Under the pieces are notes generated by a model that saw nothing but the letters and a program-made list of their open reading frames with translations, did no database searches and was not told where the DNA came from. Of a stretch of DNA of 64,000 bases, positions 44,395 to 56,590 are shown piece by piece; within the stretch, counting starts at the first letter, position 1, and the number at the start of each line of letters is the position of its first letter. Both the position numbers and the translations under genes were made by a program. This DNA is from Rapana venosa (Eukaryota > Mollusca > Gastropoda > Neogastropoda > Muricidae): assembly GCA_028751875.1 (NCBI GenBank), contig CM054141.1, positions 48,747,516 to 48,811,515 on the forward strand, in the 5' to 3' direction.

Positions 44395-44494
44395 ATGTTC
44401 CTCCCTAGAACTACCAATTCACCAATGGTGAAAGTTTTGCATATGCGACAGTTTTTGTCCACCATTACTGAAGCCGCATTTTCACTTTGGGGAC
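44395..44494 (+). repeat. Interspersed repeat family C, copy 3
   Basis: TTCCTCCCTAGAACTACCAA, TTCACCAATGGTGAAAGTTT, TGCATATGCGACAGTTTTTG, TCCACCATTACTGAAGCCGC. It has the clearest middle part of the family. Confidence 0.7.
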
Positions 44495-45596
44495 TATCTG
44501 GATTTTATGTATGCCACAATCTCATTCTGATGTAGTATAGTAAATTCGAGGAATTTTTTTTTAAACTGTCAGAATAAAACAAGAAAAAGAAGGGTGGTGT
44601 CATTGTCTGTGTACCAACACCTTTATCCCCTTTACATTTTTTATATTATGCTTACCCATTGTCTGTTCGTCTCTCTCTGTGTTTCTCTGTTTCTGAGTCT
44701 CTGTCTCTGTCTCTCTCCCTCTCAATGCGCTTACCTTCTCTGATTTACTTCTTTCAATGCTTCGTCTGTCTTCTAGTTACAGCTTTTAAGTTTATTTTTC
44801 GTGTTACTACTTGTCCTTGCAATCAATTTATTTAAACATTCTCTACTGTAGAACAGCGCACATATTTACGTGATGGAAGATTCCGTGTTTGATCAAACCT
44901 TTTCTATTCCTCGCTGAAGCTCCGATGTTTGCCGATGATGAGATATTGCGTATGCGATGAAGTTAGCGCCATTCTAACTGTGGATAAATGTGTTAAATCA
45001 ACAAACGTATCCATCGCTTTAAAAAACACTATATGACTGCCAACTGTTGTTGATACTGTGAAGTCATCCAACATTATTATGTCTAGGTAATTTTGTTTTT
45101 GTGGCACTTTTCTTTCATAAAAATCCATCTAAACGAAGAAAAAGGGACAGAAATATTTCGCTATATTTCAACCGGAAAACTATTATTGTAGCAAGCTCAG
45201 TGATGGACAAGTGGCCGGAATGGCAGACTAGGACATTTGCGGAGCCTTTTACAAATTGCCAACTTGTTGCTGAGCGCTGCATTGTGAACAAAATACACTG
45301 ACCGTTCCCTGTAACGCAGCGTTTGATTTATTGGAGTCGATCGTTGTGCGATGTTATTTGGGCCTCTGTTGCTTACATCCTGCTGCAGATGACTCCAGAC
45401 CACAATCGCACCGCTCTAACAACTAGATGTTATCCCCATCTCCACCCTCCACCCCCTGCTGAAGGATTTAAATGTAGACGATGGTCATCAATTCAGAAAC
45501 TCCAATCATTATATTCGGTTGGAAGTCTGTGCGTCGGTGTTAAATTCGGCTGTTTTACCGAGTGATTATAACTTAGACTTGCGCTGGTACGAAATA
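44495..45596. other. Non-genic; CT/GTCT patch at 44666-44722
   Basis: Unique-looking. On the minus strand a tRNA A-box-like stretch (TCTAGTTGTTAGAGCGGTGC, about 45407-45427) hints at another SINE head, but no B box is convincing. Confidence 0.4.
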
Positions 45597-45770
45597 CACA
45601 CACACACTCTCACCCGCATACGCACGCGCAACACTCCCCCCCCCCCCCACACACACACACATTACACACAAACCACAGCCGCCACCACCACACACCACAC
45701 CACACCACACCGCACCACATAATACACACGCACACACCACACCACACTACAACACACCTTATTTTGCTTT
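45597..45770. repeat. AC-rich low complexity with C run
   Basis: ACACAC, a run of about 12 C (45636-45648) and ACCACACCACACC pentamer-like repeats. Confidence 0.9.
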
Positions 45771-47120
45771 TTATTAAACATCATTGTTTGTGTTTGCCTT
45801 CAGACATGTTCCAACAGTCTTGGACCTTCTCACCACAGACGCTAAGACGACAACGCTGTGAAATGAATCAGGGAAATACAAGACCTCTGAAGTATATGTC
45901 CACATGATTGATGTTTTAACTGTGTCAAGGCCCCTGTTAGTGAAGGAGAGAGGATGGAGGCAAAAGGAAACCTTCAACAAGGCTCTGAAGGGCTTTGTTC
46001 TCTTGGGATCTGGACCTGAAAATGTCTTCAACACGGGGATATTGCGTTTCCCTTGCGCGTGTAGTGTCCATGCAGGCCGTTGCATGCTTCCAGATCCTGC
46101 AGGACTGAGCTCAAACCCCGATAGAGATTTTACATGTCTGCAACAGAGCAGTCTGTATGACACTGGCCGTGTAAGAATTACTTCGGGGTGACTTACAGAG
46201 CAGTGAGCATCTGCCGAAAATCTGCCGTTGGAGGGAAAGTGGAATGTGGAGAGGTAGGGACGCACAGTCCCCGGCTAAGCAGCTGCTGCCTCACACAGCC
46301 CACGGGCATGTCCCAGAAAGGGACGATCGTTGAAACACGCGTTGACATGGCTCACAGAGGGAAGAGACGCAGGTCTCGGCTTCACATTTCCCTATGCTCT
46401 AGCCCAGATTGTCCCCTGAAGTTGTCTTGCTTGCGTTTCTATCAAGACTACCCTGTCAACTGCCTTCACATTAGAATGTGATCAACGCGAAACGGTTGTA
46501 TGATCACTGGGCACCAAACTTCTGTGGATTGCATCAACTCTCCTGGCTAAAAAGATATAAAATATAATAGAATAGGAAAATAAAGTAGAGAATAAAAGTA
46601 GGAAATAAAAGAATAGAAAATAAAATCCAAATAAAACTTCGACACTAATCAAGATAAGATAGTTAAGCAAGGATAAAAAATAAAACATAATAAACCAAAA
46701 CGTAGGTACCCATCCCCTTGCTAAAACAATCCAAATCCGCTTCCACGTCTTCAAAGAACAGGGGATGGGGCTGGCCTCTGTACAAGAGACCAAAGGAGAA
46801 CAATCCCGGTGACAGTGATGCTGGTGTCGGAAAACACCACCTAGGAATGGTCAGCAGAGCTCAGGAGGGGTTGTGGTTCCGTCACCCCCTCCCTCCCAGT
46901 CCTCAGTGTTTCCTGAACTGACAATCTGTGTCCCTCTGTCCAGTCCTTCGTGTCACAGGGGTCCTCATCTGGTAGTTAAAAGTCATGTGGATCATATATG
47001 TAGGTCTTTAGAATCCTCTTCAGGGGTGTGGAAAACATCATCTGGGCTGTGGAACATGCTATTGAAGACCTTCCATACGTAAGTACATGAAGACTATACA
47101 GTTACAGTTGTGCTTCTTGT

Positions 47121-47123
<3 letters not shown>
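45771..47123. other. Non-genic; A-rich block 46545-46695
   Basis: The 163-codon minus frame (45774-46265) and 95/97-codon plus frames overlap one another in non-repetitive sequence and carry no motif I know. 46545-46695 is AATAAA-rich. No gene is called. Confidence 0.4.

Positions 47124-47185
<62 letters not shown>
47124..47185. repeat. (TA)n microsatellite
   Basis: Sixty-two bases of uninterrupted TA. Confidence 0.95.
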
Positions 47186-47188
<3 letters not shown>

Positions 47189-47979
47189 GACTTGTGATTC
47201 AGTTTTTAGCTATGTTTTAGCAACTGTTCGTTTCCATAAAACGTTTCCCTTAACTTTTCAGTACGTATGTATGATGTTCTAGAGACATGGCAGTTACTGC
47301 TATATTCACAATGGAGTACAATGCAGAATAAAGTGCAATTTTGTTTGCAGATTTCTGGAAAAAAATCTTGACTTTTTAGAATAATTTAGTTTGTCGTGTG
47401 TATAAATTCTCAACAACGTGACAGCTTTAAAATTAGAAATTGATGAAATTTGAAAAGTTGAGAATAAAATGTAAAATAAATCATTAAAGTAATGAAACTT
47501 AACCATTCTGATTTGTGAACCAAATGTACCTTCCATGTTTGCTTTAGATCAATCAATCTATTTTTCTTAGGCTTTTATCAGTAATTCTGGTCCAATACTG
47601 CTTGCTTTTATTGCCTTGTTTCCATTAAATTGTGAGTTTGAATACAAATTAAACTTCAAAACTGAAGACGTGGAAGCCTTTATATGGCCTCTGTAGTCGG
47701 TAGGGCTATAAACACAAATTGTTAATAAGCGGTTTATACATACTTGCCCTATTTTCACTGTCAACAGAGAGCTGCTTCCAAAGCCTGCATGTAATGCCAT
47801 CCTATGCCTTGAGTTGAAGCAAGAGGTGGCATCTGCTGGAATCAAATAAGAGGAAAACCAATACCATTACTTTATCTCAGTAAACAGAAATTCATGGAAA
47901 TATTGCACACTAAAATAGCCACCACAGTACCAATAGCTGTAACAGAACCATCCCATCTTTCACAGGCAGTTCTTCCACG
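47186..47979. other. AT-rich non-genic DNA
   Basis: Nothing recognised. Confidence 0.5.
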
Positions 47980-48111
47980 CACACCCCTGTACTCTATCAG
48001 TCAGCACACCCCTGTACTCTATCGGTCAGCACACCCCTGTACTCTATCGGTCAGCACACCCCTGTACTCTATCGGTCAGCACACCCCTGTACTCTATCGG
48101 TCAGCACACCT
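47980..48111. repeat. 25-bp minisatellite, 5 units plus partial
   Basis: ACACCCCTGTACTCTATC starts at 47981, 48006, 48031, 48056 and 48081, with a sixth partial start at 48106. Units 2-5 are nearly identical, so expansion is recent. Confidence 0.95.
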
Positions 48112-48231
48112 TGCTCACACCGTCCCACAGCACCACACACAGAGCTGGTCACCTGCAGCTGACCCTGGGAAGCGCCACACCCCTTGCATCTCTACCGCCC
48201 TGCATCCCTGACGTCGTGTTGTCCTGCACAG

Positions 48232-48575
48232 AGGTGGTACCAGAGGCGTTACCTGCACACAGACGTGGTACCTGCACACAGACGTGGTACCTGCACACAG
48301 GGGTGGTGGTACCTGCACACAGAGGTGGTGGTACCTGCACACAGAGGTGGTGGTACCTGCCCACAGAGGTGGTGGTACCTGCCCACAGAGGTGGTGGTAC
48401 CTGCACACAGAGGTGGTGGTACCTGCACACAGAGGTGGTGGTACCTGCACACAGACGTGGTACCTGCACACAGACGTGGTACCTGCACACAGAGGCGATA
48501 CCTGCACACAGACGTGGTACCTGCACACAGAGGCGGTACCGGCACACAGAAGTGGTACCTGCACGTCGCATACTT
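48232..48575. repeat. 19/22-bp minisatellite, 16 units
   Basis: ACCTGCACACAG recurs with intervals 19, 19, then 22 seven times, then 19 six times. The 22-bp form has one extra GGT before the GGTACC site. The long form is confined to one central block, so it spread by local duplication. Frames of up to 172 codons pass through by chance. Confidence 0.95.
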
Positions 48576-48614
48576 CTTGAAAGCCAGGTGAGAAAATTCA
48601 TGTATAACTTCTTT

Positions 48615-48706
48615 ATGTTCCTCGGCTAGAGCTGCAAAGTTCACCAAATTTGAGATTTTAAGTATGTGGCCGCTCTTTCGGACCATGAAGATAGCCGCAT
48701 TCCAAC
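48615..48706 (+). repeat. Interspersed repeat family C, copy 4
   Basis: GTTCCTCGGCTAGAGCTGCA, AAGTTCACCAAATTTGAGAT, GTATGTGGCCGCTCTTTCGG, ACCATGAAGATAGCCGCATT. A SINE A starts about 50 bp further right. Confidence 0.7.
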
Positions 48707-48751
48707 TGCGAGGACGATGTCTACGTACAACACAGAGTGCATGCGTTTCTG

Positions 48752-49025
48752 TTTTTTTTTAAATTCATTCCCACAGGCACGTGATAACCTATACTTCCAA
48801 AAAGTGGAACGGGTTTTAACATATGTGCGAAATGTTCTGTATGCATTCGTACACGTAACCTAGGTTTTTATCGTCTCATCCAGAGGACTTAAAGGGAAGT
48901 GGAGTCAGTACTTATGTTAACTCGAGAGGGGAAAGTACACTTGAATAAATGCCTTGATGGTAGCTCGATCCCAGAGCCATCAGGTCAAAAGTGCAACACT
49001 CTACCTCTAGGCTACCCCACCACCC
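48752..49025 (-). mobile_element. SINE family A with head, 3'-truncated
   Basis: The plus strand reads AATTCATTCCCACAGGCACG, AAAGTGGAACGGGTTTTAAC, TTTTTATCGTCTCATCCAGA, TACTTATGTTAACTCGAGAG and CACTCTACCTCTAGGCTACC (head). About 90 bp of the 3' end are missing. Confidence 0.8.
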
Positions 49026-49520
49026 CACCACCCCACTCCCAACAAAACCATTCAAAATGAAATACAGTTTGAACATAAGAATATTCTTTTCAAATAGTAC
49101 GTAGGCAGGTTTTACAATTTCTTGCATTGTCACCAGAGCCTTCAGTGTTGTTCAGTGCAAAACAAAACTAAGTTCTGTAAATCATTTAAATTTATCATTA
49201 TTGAGTGTTTGTCTCTCTCTCTGTCTGTCTGCCTCTGTCTGTCTGTTGTTCTGTACAAAAGAAAACTAAGTTCTGTAAATAATTTAAATTTATAATTATT
49301 GAGTGTCTGTCTGTCTTTGTCTGCCTGCCTATGTCTGCCTCTCTCTGTCTGCTACCTCTCTCTGGGTATGTCTCTTTTTCTCTCTCTGTCTCTGTTTCTC
49401 TCTCTGCCTCTGCTTCTGTTTCTGTCTGTCTCTCTCCATTTATCTCATTTTTCTCAGTTTTCTTCTTCTTACCCTCATCCTCTTCCTCCTACTCCTCCTC
49501 CTTTTGTTTCTTCTTAAAGG
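49026..49520. repeat. CT/GTCT patches with a short direct repeat
   Basis: AACTAAGTTCTGTAAATNATTT occurs at about 49168 and 49265, a 97-bp offset, each followed by TTGAGTGT(T/C)TGTCT. CT/TCTG-rich sequence runs to about 49440, then CTC/TCCT. Confidence 0.8.
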
Positions 49521-49807
49521 ATTGCTGTAAATATTGTCTGCGGAGTAAACGGATTGTGTCAAACGTAGAAATCAGACTAATTTTGGCAATGTCATTGAAG
49601 AATATTTGTATATTAAATATTCTGAAATGATCAAATCAAATAACTGTACTGTTTTAGCTAAGAAAAAAATATTTGTGGCACTGACCTGTACAGAATTGTT
49701 TTAAAGTTATGTTTCATAGTACTGTCAGACCATCTTATACTTTAGGGTAATCGCGGACATCAGAATTATGTGTTAATGAATATGACGTTCTGTTTTTATG
49801 GATTATA
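49521..49807. other. Non-genic interval
   Basis: AT-rich; nothing recognised. Confidence 0.4.
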
Positions 49808-50216
49808 GAACTGGAATCAAGTGCCAGTGACCACGTGTTCCTGACACCAGTTATCAGGACCTGCAATAAAACCTATGGAAATGGAAGCAAGTGGCTGCAC
49901 ATTCTGGATGCCAGTCACCAGGGCCTGCAATTTCATAACCTATGGAACTGATATCAAATACCAGTGACTACACATTTCTGACACCAGTCGTCATAGCCTG
50001 CAAGTTTAAAACCCATGGAACTGGAATCAAGTGCCAGGGTTCATTCCCTGACACCACACAGAGCCTGCAATTTTAGAATCTTTGGAACTGGAATCAAGTG
50101 ACCTTCTTGATGCCAGTCACCAGGGCCTGCAAGTTCAGGACTTATGGAACTGGAATCAAGTGCCAGTGGCGGTACATTCCTGACACCAGTCAACGTGTCC
50201 AACAGTTTCAGAAACG
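49808..50216. repeat. ~68-bp minisatellite, 6 units
   Basis: GGAACTGGAATCAAGTGCC and variants begin near 49808, 49878, 49945, 50018, 50085 and 50147. Each unit continues with a CCTGACACCAGTC-like and a GGCCTGCAA-like segment. Lengths of 62-73 bp and about 75-80% identity indicate an old array. Confidence 0.9.
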
Positions 50217-50600
50217 AAAGGTAGGCTGCCAGTTACATACACAAGTTTACTTCTGTCAATCCTCTATTAATTTCATTCCGTCTTGGGCCAGTTTTAGAGA
50301 AAAAATTCCTGCTATTTTAAACAAAAACTAAAGCATGTAGTAAGCTCTTGAAACCGCAATACAGAGTATTGCAGTGCGTAATCAGATTTTTGTTTACATT
50401 GCCAGATTGACTTTGGTCACATAAATTTTCCTTGCAACTAGAAGGGTAATGGATTTGAAAAAAGGTATTTCGAGAATAGATTAAAATGTAATGAATCTCG
50501 AAGTTGTGTGATAATTTTTTGCAATATTTGATCAAATAAGAAATGACAAGGGTTCTTAAAGTTTAACTCTGTATTCCGATTGTGTGCCAGCATATATTAT
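50217..50600. other. Non-genic AT-rich interval
   Basis: Nothing recognised. Confidence 0.4.
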
Positions 50601-50878
50601 TTGAAGATTCACAGCAAAGAGATTAAACGAATCTACTGTTTACACAATTCGATCTAATACAAAGCACAATGATTAAATTATTCTAATGTTTGAGCAAATA
50701 AATCTGATTCAAAGCAAAGTATATGAGCACATACATTTTATTGAAAGCAAAATTTTAAATCCTTATAATATCTAATCAGTTGAAACAGATTCGAAGTAAA
50801 GGTTAAATCATTCTAGTAGTAACCAATCAATCTGATTCAAAGCAAAAGTTAAATCATTTTGATAGTTCAGCGAATAAG
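50601..50878. repeat. ~46-bp degenerate minisatellite, about 6 units
   Basis: TCTGATTCAAAGCAAA-like words recur near 50607, 50654, 50703, 50741, 50788 and 50831, followed by GTTAAATCATTCTAAT-like sequence. Strongly decayed. Confidence 0.7.
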
Positions 50879-52395
50879 CCAAAAATAAACCAAATTCTCA
50901 TGTTTAAGTTGCTGGCTTACTACTTTAAAGCTGTTCATCTTAATTCACAAACATTTGTAATTCATAAGTTTGTGTTGGTCACCCAGGCATTTATCTTCTT
51001 GAAGGACATGAAATGAAATGCTGGGATGAGTGGGTGACAGTTAAACTTGACTCCAAAAATATAGAATGCATATCAACGCCCTCCCATTTTGTTTTCAGAT
51101 CTTCGTGTCACATGACTCTGGAAGACCAGCGCAACAAGAACGCAGCCCTTCAAGGGCAAGGAAAGTCCGCGCCCTTAAGGAAGACCTGTTCAGCCATTGA
51201 GGGGAACAGGAGGAAGGGGATGCCATCAACCAACGAGGAACAACTAACTCAGACACAAATACAAAGTTGTCATCATTCTTAGAGGGCGTTCATTTCGCGC
51301 TAGGACAGTTACTGCTGTAGACGTTAGTCACAACAGACTGAAAAACATGTCATGTTTTTATGTGCTCTTGTGACCTATGAACAAGTATAAAAAGCACCTT
51401 TACCCAGTAATGATAAAAAGCATAAGAAAAATGAAGCGGTAAAGTTTTCAAAAAATACAGAAAACAAAAATTGGAAAAGGAAAAAAATAGAAATTATATC
51501 CCCCACCCCACCACAACCCCTTAAAAAGACAAACAAAAGGGGAAAAGAAACACAAATTGATACAGAAAATTACAAGAATAAAAAAGACAAAGGTGGTGTA
51601 TGTAAATGACACAAAGTAGTAGAACATAACCACAATAAAGGGAAAGGGAAAAATGCCTGTTCATATGATTTTTTTTAATGTGGTAAAAGCTTACACAGAG
51701 ACAATGTTTCAATTTGGTCCACATCGATTTGAATTTTTTTCTTTCAAATAAGCAGAAGAGCTGACATCAGTTCATCCTACTCGTTGCCCCAAGGAAATAT
51801 TTAACATTCCATGGGCATTTGACATCTAAAGGAATTAGAAATTGTTACATGGTTATTTCTTTTGAATTAGGAATGAATCGATTTAATGCAAATGTTTAAT
51901 TTTCTTTGTGTGCTGCAAAAGTTTGATTATTGTGAGTTTTTTCCCGTCCATTTAATGTCTCATTACAAGTAGTGGCAAAAGTATTATTCTCCTAATGTGC
52001 CTTGTGGGATTTGCAATATTTTTGTTTGGGATTTGTTTCTGAAGGGAAACAAATGACTAAGAAAAGATAATCTGCCACCTGATGCTTTGCGCTTGTATAG
52101 TTAGCAATGATTTATGATTTCTTTTAGATAACAAAAAATATAGGGAAAAAAGGGAAATGTGATCCCGAACGTATGTGGTCATTAGGCAACGAGGTCGAAA
52201 TTAGAAAATAGGCAGTCAAATAGCCACTAATTTGGGATGGAGTAGACATATGTGGTACAAATGTATATGCCCAACGCCCAACCCCCACCCCCTTAAGAAA
52301 AGTTATGGTCATGGGAAGACTTAAACAGGACTATTTATTGCTATTAAGAAATCTATTGCAATATCTGAGACAACAGTCCAAGTTTCGAGATAGGG
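50879..52395. other. AT-rich non-genic DNA
   Basis: About 1.5 kb with no repeats beyond an A-rich patch (51420-51650). The 89-codon frame at 51013-51282 has mixed composition but no motif. Confidence 0.45.
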
Positions 52396-52600
52396 TGTGT
52401 GTGTGTGTGTGTGTGTTGTGTGTGTGTGTGTGTGTTGTGTGTGTGTGTGTGTGTGTGTTTTAATGTCGGCAGGATTAACTAGTTTAACAGTATTATGGAC
52501 ACCTATTGAAAAGATTTGTACACGTGCGCACATGCGTGAGTGTGTGTTATGTGCGTGTGTGTGTGTGTGTGCGCGCGCGCGCGCGTGTGTGTGTATATAT
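52396..52600. repeat. (GT)n blocks and GT-GC-GT alternating tract
   Basis: (GT)n at 52396-52459. A second block at 52548-52598 reads GTGTGTGCGCGCGCGCGCGC then GTGTGTGTATATATA, a strong candidate Z-DNA sequence. Confidence 0.9.
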
Positions 52601-53171
52601 AAAGGGGATAGCTGTGGGGAGGAGATATCGGATTGGAAAGAGACAAGGGAGAGGGATATGGATGCACATCTAGAGCAGTGGGGATAGAAAGACTAGCTGA
52701 TTTTGTTCTCCCATGGTTTATTTTGGGCTTTAATTTTTGATGGACGATTTTTTAATGTCACACCCGAAACCATTTTGACAGGAAAATTGGAAATTTGTAG
52801 ACACTGAAGTCCAATGCACAGCCTTAGCTATTGATACTTTGGGTGACTTTTGATTTAAATTTACATTCTATTGCGAGCTATCTACCATTGTATGTACAGC
52901 TACATACCACTTATCTAAGTGCTATTGTGTCCACATGAATTCTAACATTCAGACCGACCAGCTGATGGACAACCCTCTCCCGCTATTAACTCTTAACTAA
53001 CACTAACACTAACCTCACCTCTAACCCTGGCCCCCCCATGTGGACACAAAAGGCAGGCAGGTAAGTTGGTATGAGCTGACACACTGGCTGATCATTTTTC
53101 CTTCACATCCATTTTACTGCAGACGCTTTGAAGATTCTTCTTTGCGACAGTCCATTGGACAACATTCTTAC
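52601..53171. other. Non-genic; CTAACACTAAC patch near 52990-53030
   Basis: ACTAACACTAACACTAACCT is a short direct repeat, not a telomere array. The rest is unique-looking. Confidence 0.4.
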
Positions 53172-53300
53172 CTTCCTGATAGAATCGGCCATTTTCCGTC
53201 TGATATGAGTTAACACTATAGTCGCTACAAACGTTGGTTTTGAGGAATCGGGTTTTGATTTCATCTCATATTGTGTATGGGGTTCTACCACAACACTGTG
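53172..53300 (-). other. Weak coding-exon candidate
   Basis: On the minus strand a non-repetitive frame is open from about 53291 and contains AAAATGGCCGATTC (ATG at 53192-53190), followed by AGGAAG and GTAAGA, a good splice-donor match with the exon ending at 53172. Only MADSIRK would be coded between the ATG and the donor, or about 40 codons if the frame is internal. No acceptor, partner exon or homologue is visible. Chance is quite possible. Confidence 0.12.
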
Positions 53301-53925
53301 ACCGTCCTTGGTTGACCTTTATAGTCGGCCAGGGTGTTGACATGAGGAACGAAACATAGGTGGTTTTAAATCATGTTTTGCTAATTTAGTTCCAAGGTTT
53401 TAAGCTGAGATTTAGAAAAAATTAATAGGCATCAGTCTTGTGGTCTGCTGGACCAACTGATTGGAAAGGATTGGAATTCTATGCTTCTATAGTGTTTAAC
53501 GTTTGTGGGAGTAAGGGTGCAAGATCTTTAAGGAAAAAGATGCTGTGAAGGGGTGGTGGTGCGATAAAATGTTTACGTATAATTATGGGGATGGGGAAAG
53601 ATGAGTAATGATGGGGGATGGGAATAGGTAGCATGCAGTAACTTTCTACTTAGGTTAATGAGAGGCCAGTGGTTTGGGCGGAAAGCAATTTGAAAAAAAC
53701 AATCGTTTATTTAAAATTAAAAGTAGATGGTACTGGTTTTAGAATGCATTAATCTTTTGAAGGATGCATTATAAGAAAATGTTTTCTAAAAACATAAGCA
53801 GTGGGCGTTGAGATTAGAATGCATTAATGATCACTGGGGAAAGGTACTGGGGAGCAGTTGCTATGCTTATCAGAAAAGTGTTATGAAAAGGAGGGGTATA
53901 AAGTATATAAAGTAGAGAGAGGAGA
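53301..53925. other. AT-rich non-genic DNA
   Basis: Short direct repeat: TAGAATGCATTAAT occurs at about 53740 and 53815. Nothing else. Confidence 0.5.
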
Positions 53926-53987
<62 letters not shown>

Positions 53988-54060
53988 GTGTTGTGTAGTG
54001 TGTGTGTGTTTTGTGTATATACGTGTGTGTGTGTGTGTGTGTATAGGTGCGTGTGTGCGC
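53926..54060. repeat. (GT)n microsatellite
   Basis: GT with TTGTGTTGTGTAG interruptions. Confidence 0.95.
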
Positions 54061-56464
54061 ATTAGAAAAGACACTTTCTCCCCTTTTTTTATACAAAATA
54101 TGGTATAAGAACAACAGTTTTGCTATTCGATCTATAAAGTAAGATTCCAGGCATTGCATTGGCGTATCCTGTTGCTTTTTCTTCTTGCCTATAGCTTTTA
54201 TCATGGGTCAAGGAAGTTTCATTAGCCAGGTCATATTGCTCCCAGTCCATTAATAGACCACCCTATCTACATCTCGGCCAGAAGTCTTTGATTCCTATTG
54301 TCGATACAAATGTATTAAACCACAGCCTTGTGTTTTGTGGTTTTGTGTGTGGATTTTGTTTTTGCTTTGTTAAATTCAAAAAGTAAAATAGTCGGCCAAA
54401 AGATTGGAGTCCCACAATGTGATTACAAAACAGCAAAAAATCACAAATGATGGAGACAAAAACAAAATCATAAAATGGAAAAAAGTTAAGTTGAGAAAGA
54501 AAAGGTTGAAGGCCTTACAAAAATATATGTGTTCGGAAGACTGATGTAAAAGATTGTATGTACATACATACAGTGCACATTGCTGCTGCTTTGTCTGATT
54601 TTTGCATTTGTCCAACCTTTATGGTGTATCTGTTATGTCTATGTGTGCTTCTTTTCTGCAAGTATGGAACTTCACTTCAATTTCGTTTATTCTAAAATTC
54701 CAGTGTAGCAAATGTTGTGAAATAATGTACTCTAGCAGATGACTGTCATAATGCAGTGTGCTACAGGTTGTGGTTTTGTTTTGTTCAGCCTTCTTGCTTT
54801 GTGCTCTCATGAAAGCTGGTTGTGTAAAACTAGAACATGGTTTAGCATGTGTAGATTTTTTTAATGGTTGGTCATAAGCTGTTGACAAGCAATTTCACAA
54901 AACACTTGGCAGTCTTTTGTTTACGTGTGTGTGTGTGTGTGTGTGCTTTAAATCACTTTGTTGAATGAAAAGAAAAGCGTGCATTTCAGCAAGAAATGCT
55001 GGTGGACAGCTAGTCTTGTAATCAAAGCGCTTACCTTTTCCACTGTTCTTTTCTTGCTGATCATATCTTTGACATATTGTTACGAAACAGTTGGTATAGT
55101 TTTCGAGAAATTGATTACCAAAGTCGATGTTCCTTTTATTCTGTTTTTTATGTACTTGGTTTGAAGTACCAAGTTAAGCAGTTCAGTGCTGATGTCTTTT
55201 TGTTTACAGTGTGGATAGTAGAGTTTGGGTATTGTCAATTGCTGTGATACCCACTACACGTATAGAACATTATTCCAACATAGCCTGATATTAATTCTGT
55301 AAATGTTTATAGCGACATAGTTTTTCATTAGTTTTTATCGTGAAGCATTTTGCCTTCCTTGGGCTTATATATTCACTAAATTTAAGAGGCTTATTACTTT
55401 TTTAAAATGTGTCCACCAATATGAGTTAATTTGGCTTTTTAATTTTGTCTGCCTAAACCAGTAAGCGTAATAATACCTCATTGTAAAACCCAATAAAACG
55501 TAGTTCTACCAAACGCAACATTGCCCTATCTTGAGCTTCACGATGCTTTTAGATCTACTTATTTTTGCATTTGATGTCCGTTTATTTTAGAGGCCTGAAT
55601 TTTTTTTTCTTGAAAGTTGTGTAGTTGGTTTAGTTGACTGTAACCGTTCCAAACCATGCCTGCAGTTTCATCTTAGCAGAGGGATAGTATGTATGCAGCT
55701 TTTTGCAGGTATATATTCTTAATCATAGCAACTTGAGGAACATGACTTAGATCATGTCTTTAAGCTATCCTCTTTATATGAATGTTTTAGACAGTAGTTC
55801 TACATATATCTGGTTGATTAATTTTAAGTGTGCAGTTATTGACATCTTTGTTTGCTGTCTTCTCCCCCCTCCCTCCATGTACTATTCCAGGGTCAAAAAT
55901 AGTTTGTACATTATACTTATTTGTACTCACACGAAAAGGTGAATTGGAACCAGAAGTAGCCAAGCATTTTTTTTATTTGGGGTTGCAAGTATTATCAGTG
56001 ATTTCCTTGCTCTGTTAGCCCACACAATCCCAACTGGATATATCCCAAGATATTTTACAGTTCTATTTGATCACTGTTGTAATATGTGATGATAATAATT
56101 CAAGCTTGCCCAACTGCATGAGTAGAGAAAATGTTGCCTGTTCCTTTAGAGAATTAACAAAGTTTTCTGTAACCAGTGTTGCTTCATTTTTTCCTTGTAC
56201 AACAAAATGTCATGTACAATTGATAAAATATATTCCTTAGAAAGTTTTGAAATTAAATGGTGAGCACACACCTCAGGCATCTTGACCACACAACTGACTT
56301 TCTTGTCTTAGGAAAGTACATTTTGCGCAGTTTCCTCTGTAAAATTTACAAGTTTTGCTTTTACCCATTCAGGGCGACTGTTTTCTGGGTGTAAAAATAA
56401 CATGGATGGATATAAGCAGCTTTTTGTTAGTAATATGTTTTAAAAGCATATTGGAATGAACCGT
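54061..56464. other. AT-rich non-genic DNA, quietest part of the window
   Basis: About 2.4 kb with only a 20-bp GT patch (54924-54944). No dispersed repeat recognised and no frame over 90 codons. It could be intron or intergenic DNA of a neighbouring gene. Confidence 0.5.
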
Positions 56465-56590
56465 CATTCTAGTCTGAAATGTTCTTCATAGAACGCTCAG
56501 CCATTATTATAATTATGAGCGAAAATGCGTCACGCTGCTTTTAAGCACCTGACAAGTAAGGCCCAGCGCATCCGACTTTGGCATGAATTA
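56465..56590 (+). repeat. Interspersed repeat family D, diverged copy
   Basis: CGCTCAGCCATTATTATAAT, GTCACGCTGCTTTTAAGCAC, CTGACAAGTAAGGCCCAGCG and CATCCGACTTTGGCATG correspond to the reverse complement of 30283-30400. Confidence 0.6.

Noticed and set aside
45395..45440. tRNA-like SINE head on the minus strand
   Set aside because: An A-box-like stretch is present but there is no acceptable B box and no related copy in the window.
45774..46481. 163-codon minus frame and two ~95-codon plus frames in unique DNA
   Set aside because: They overlap on opposite strands, lack recognisable motifs and fall within chance length for moderately GC-rich sequence.
48111..48686. Cys/Thr/His-rich frames of 98-172 codons
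   Set aside because: Caused by the 19/22-bp minisatellite; several overlapping frames on both strands are open.
52985..53030. Telomere-like repeats (CTAACACTAAC, CTAACCCT)
   Set aside because: Only a few imperfect units; not a telomeric array.
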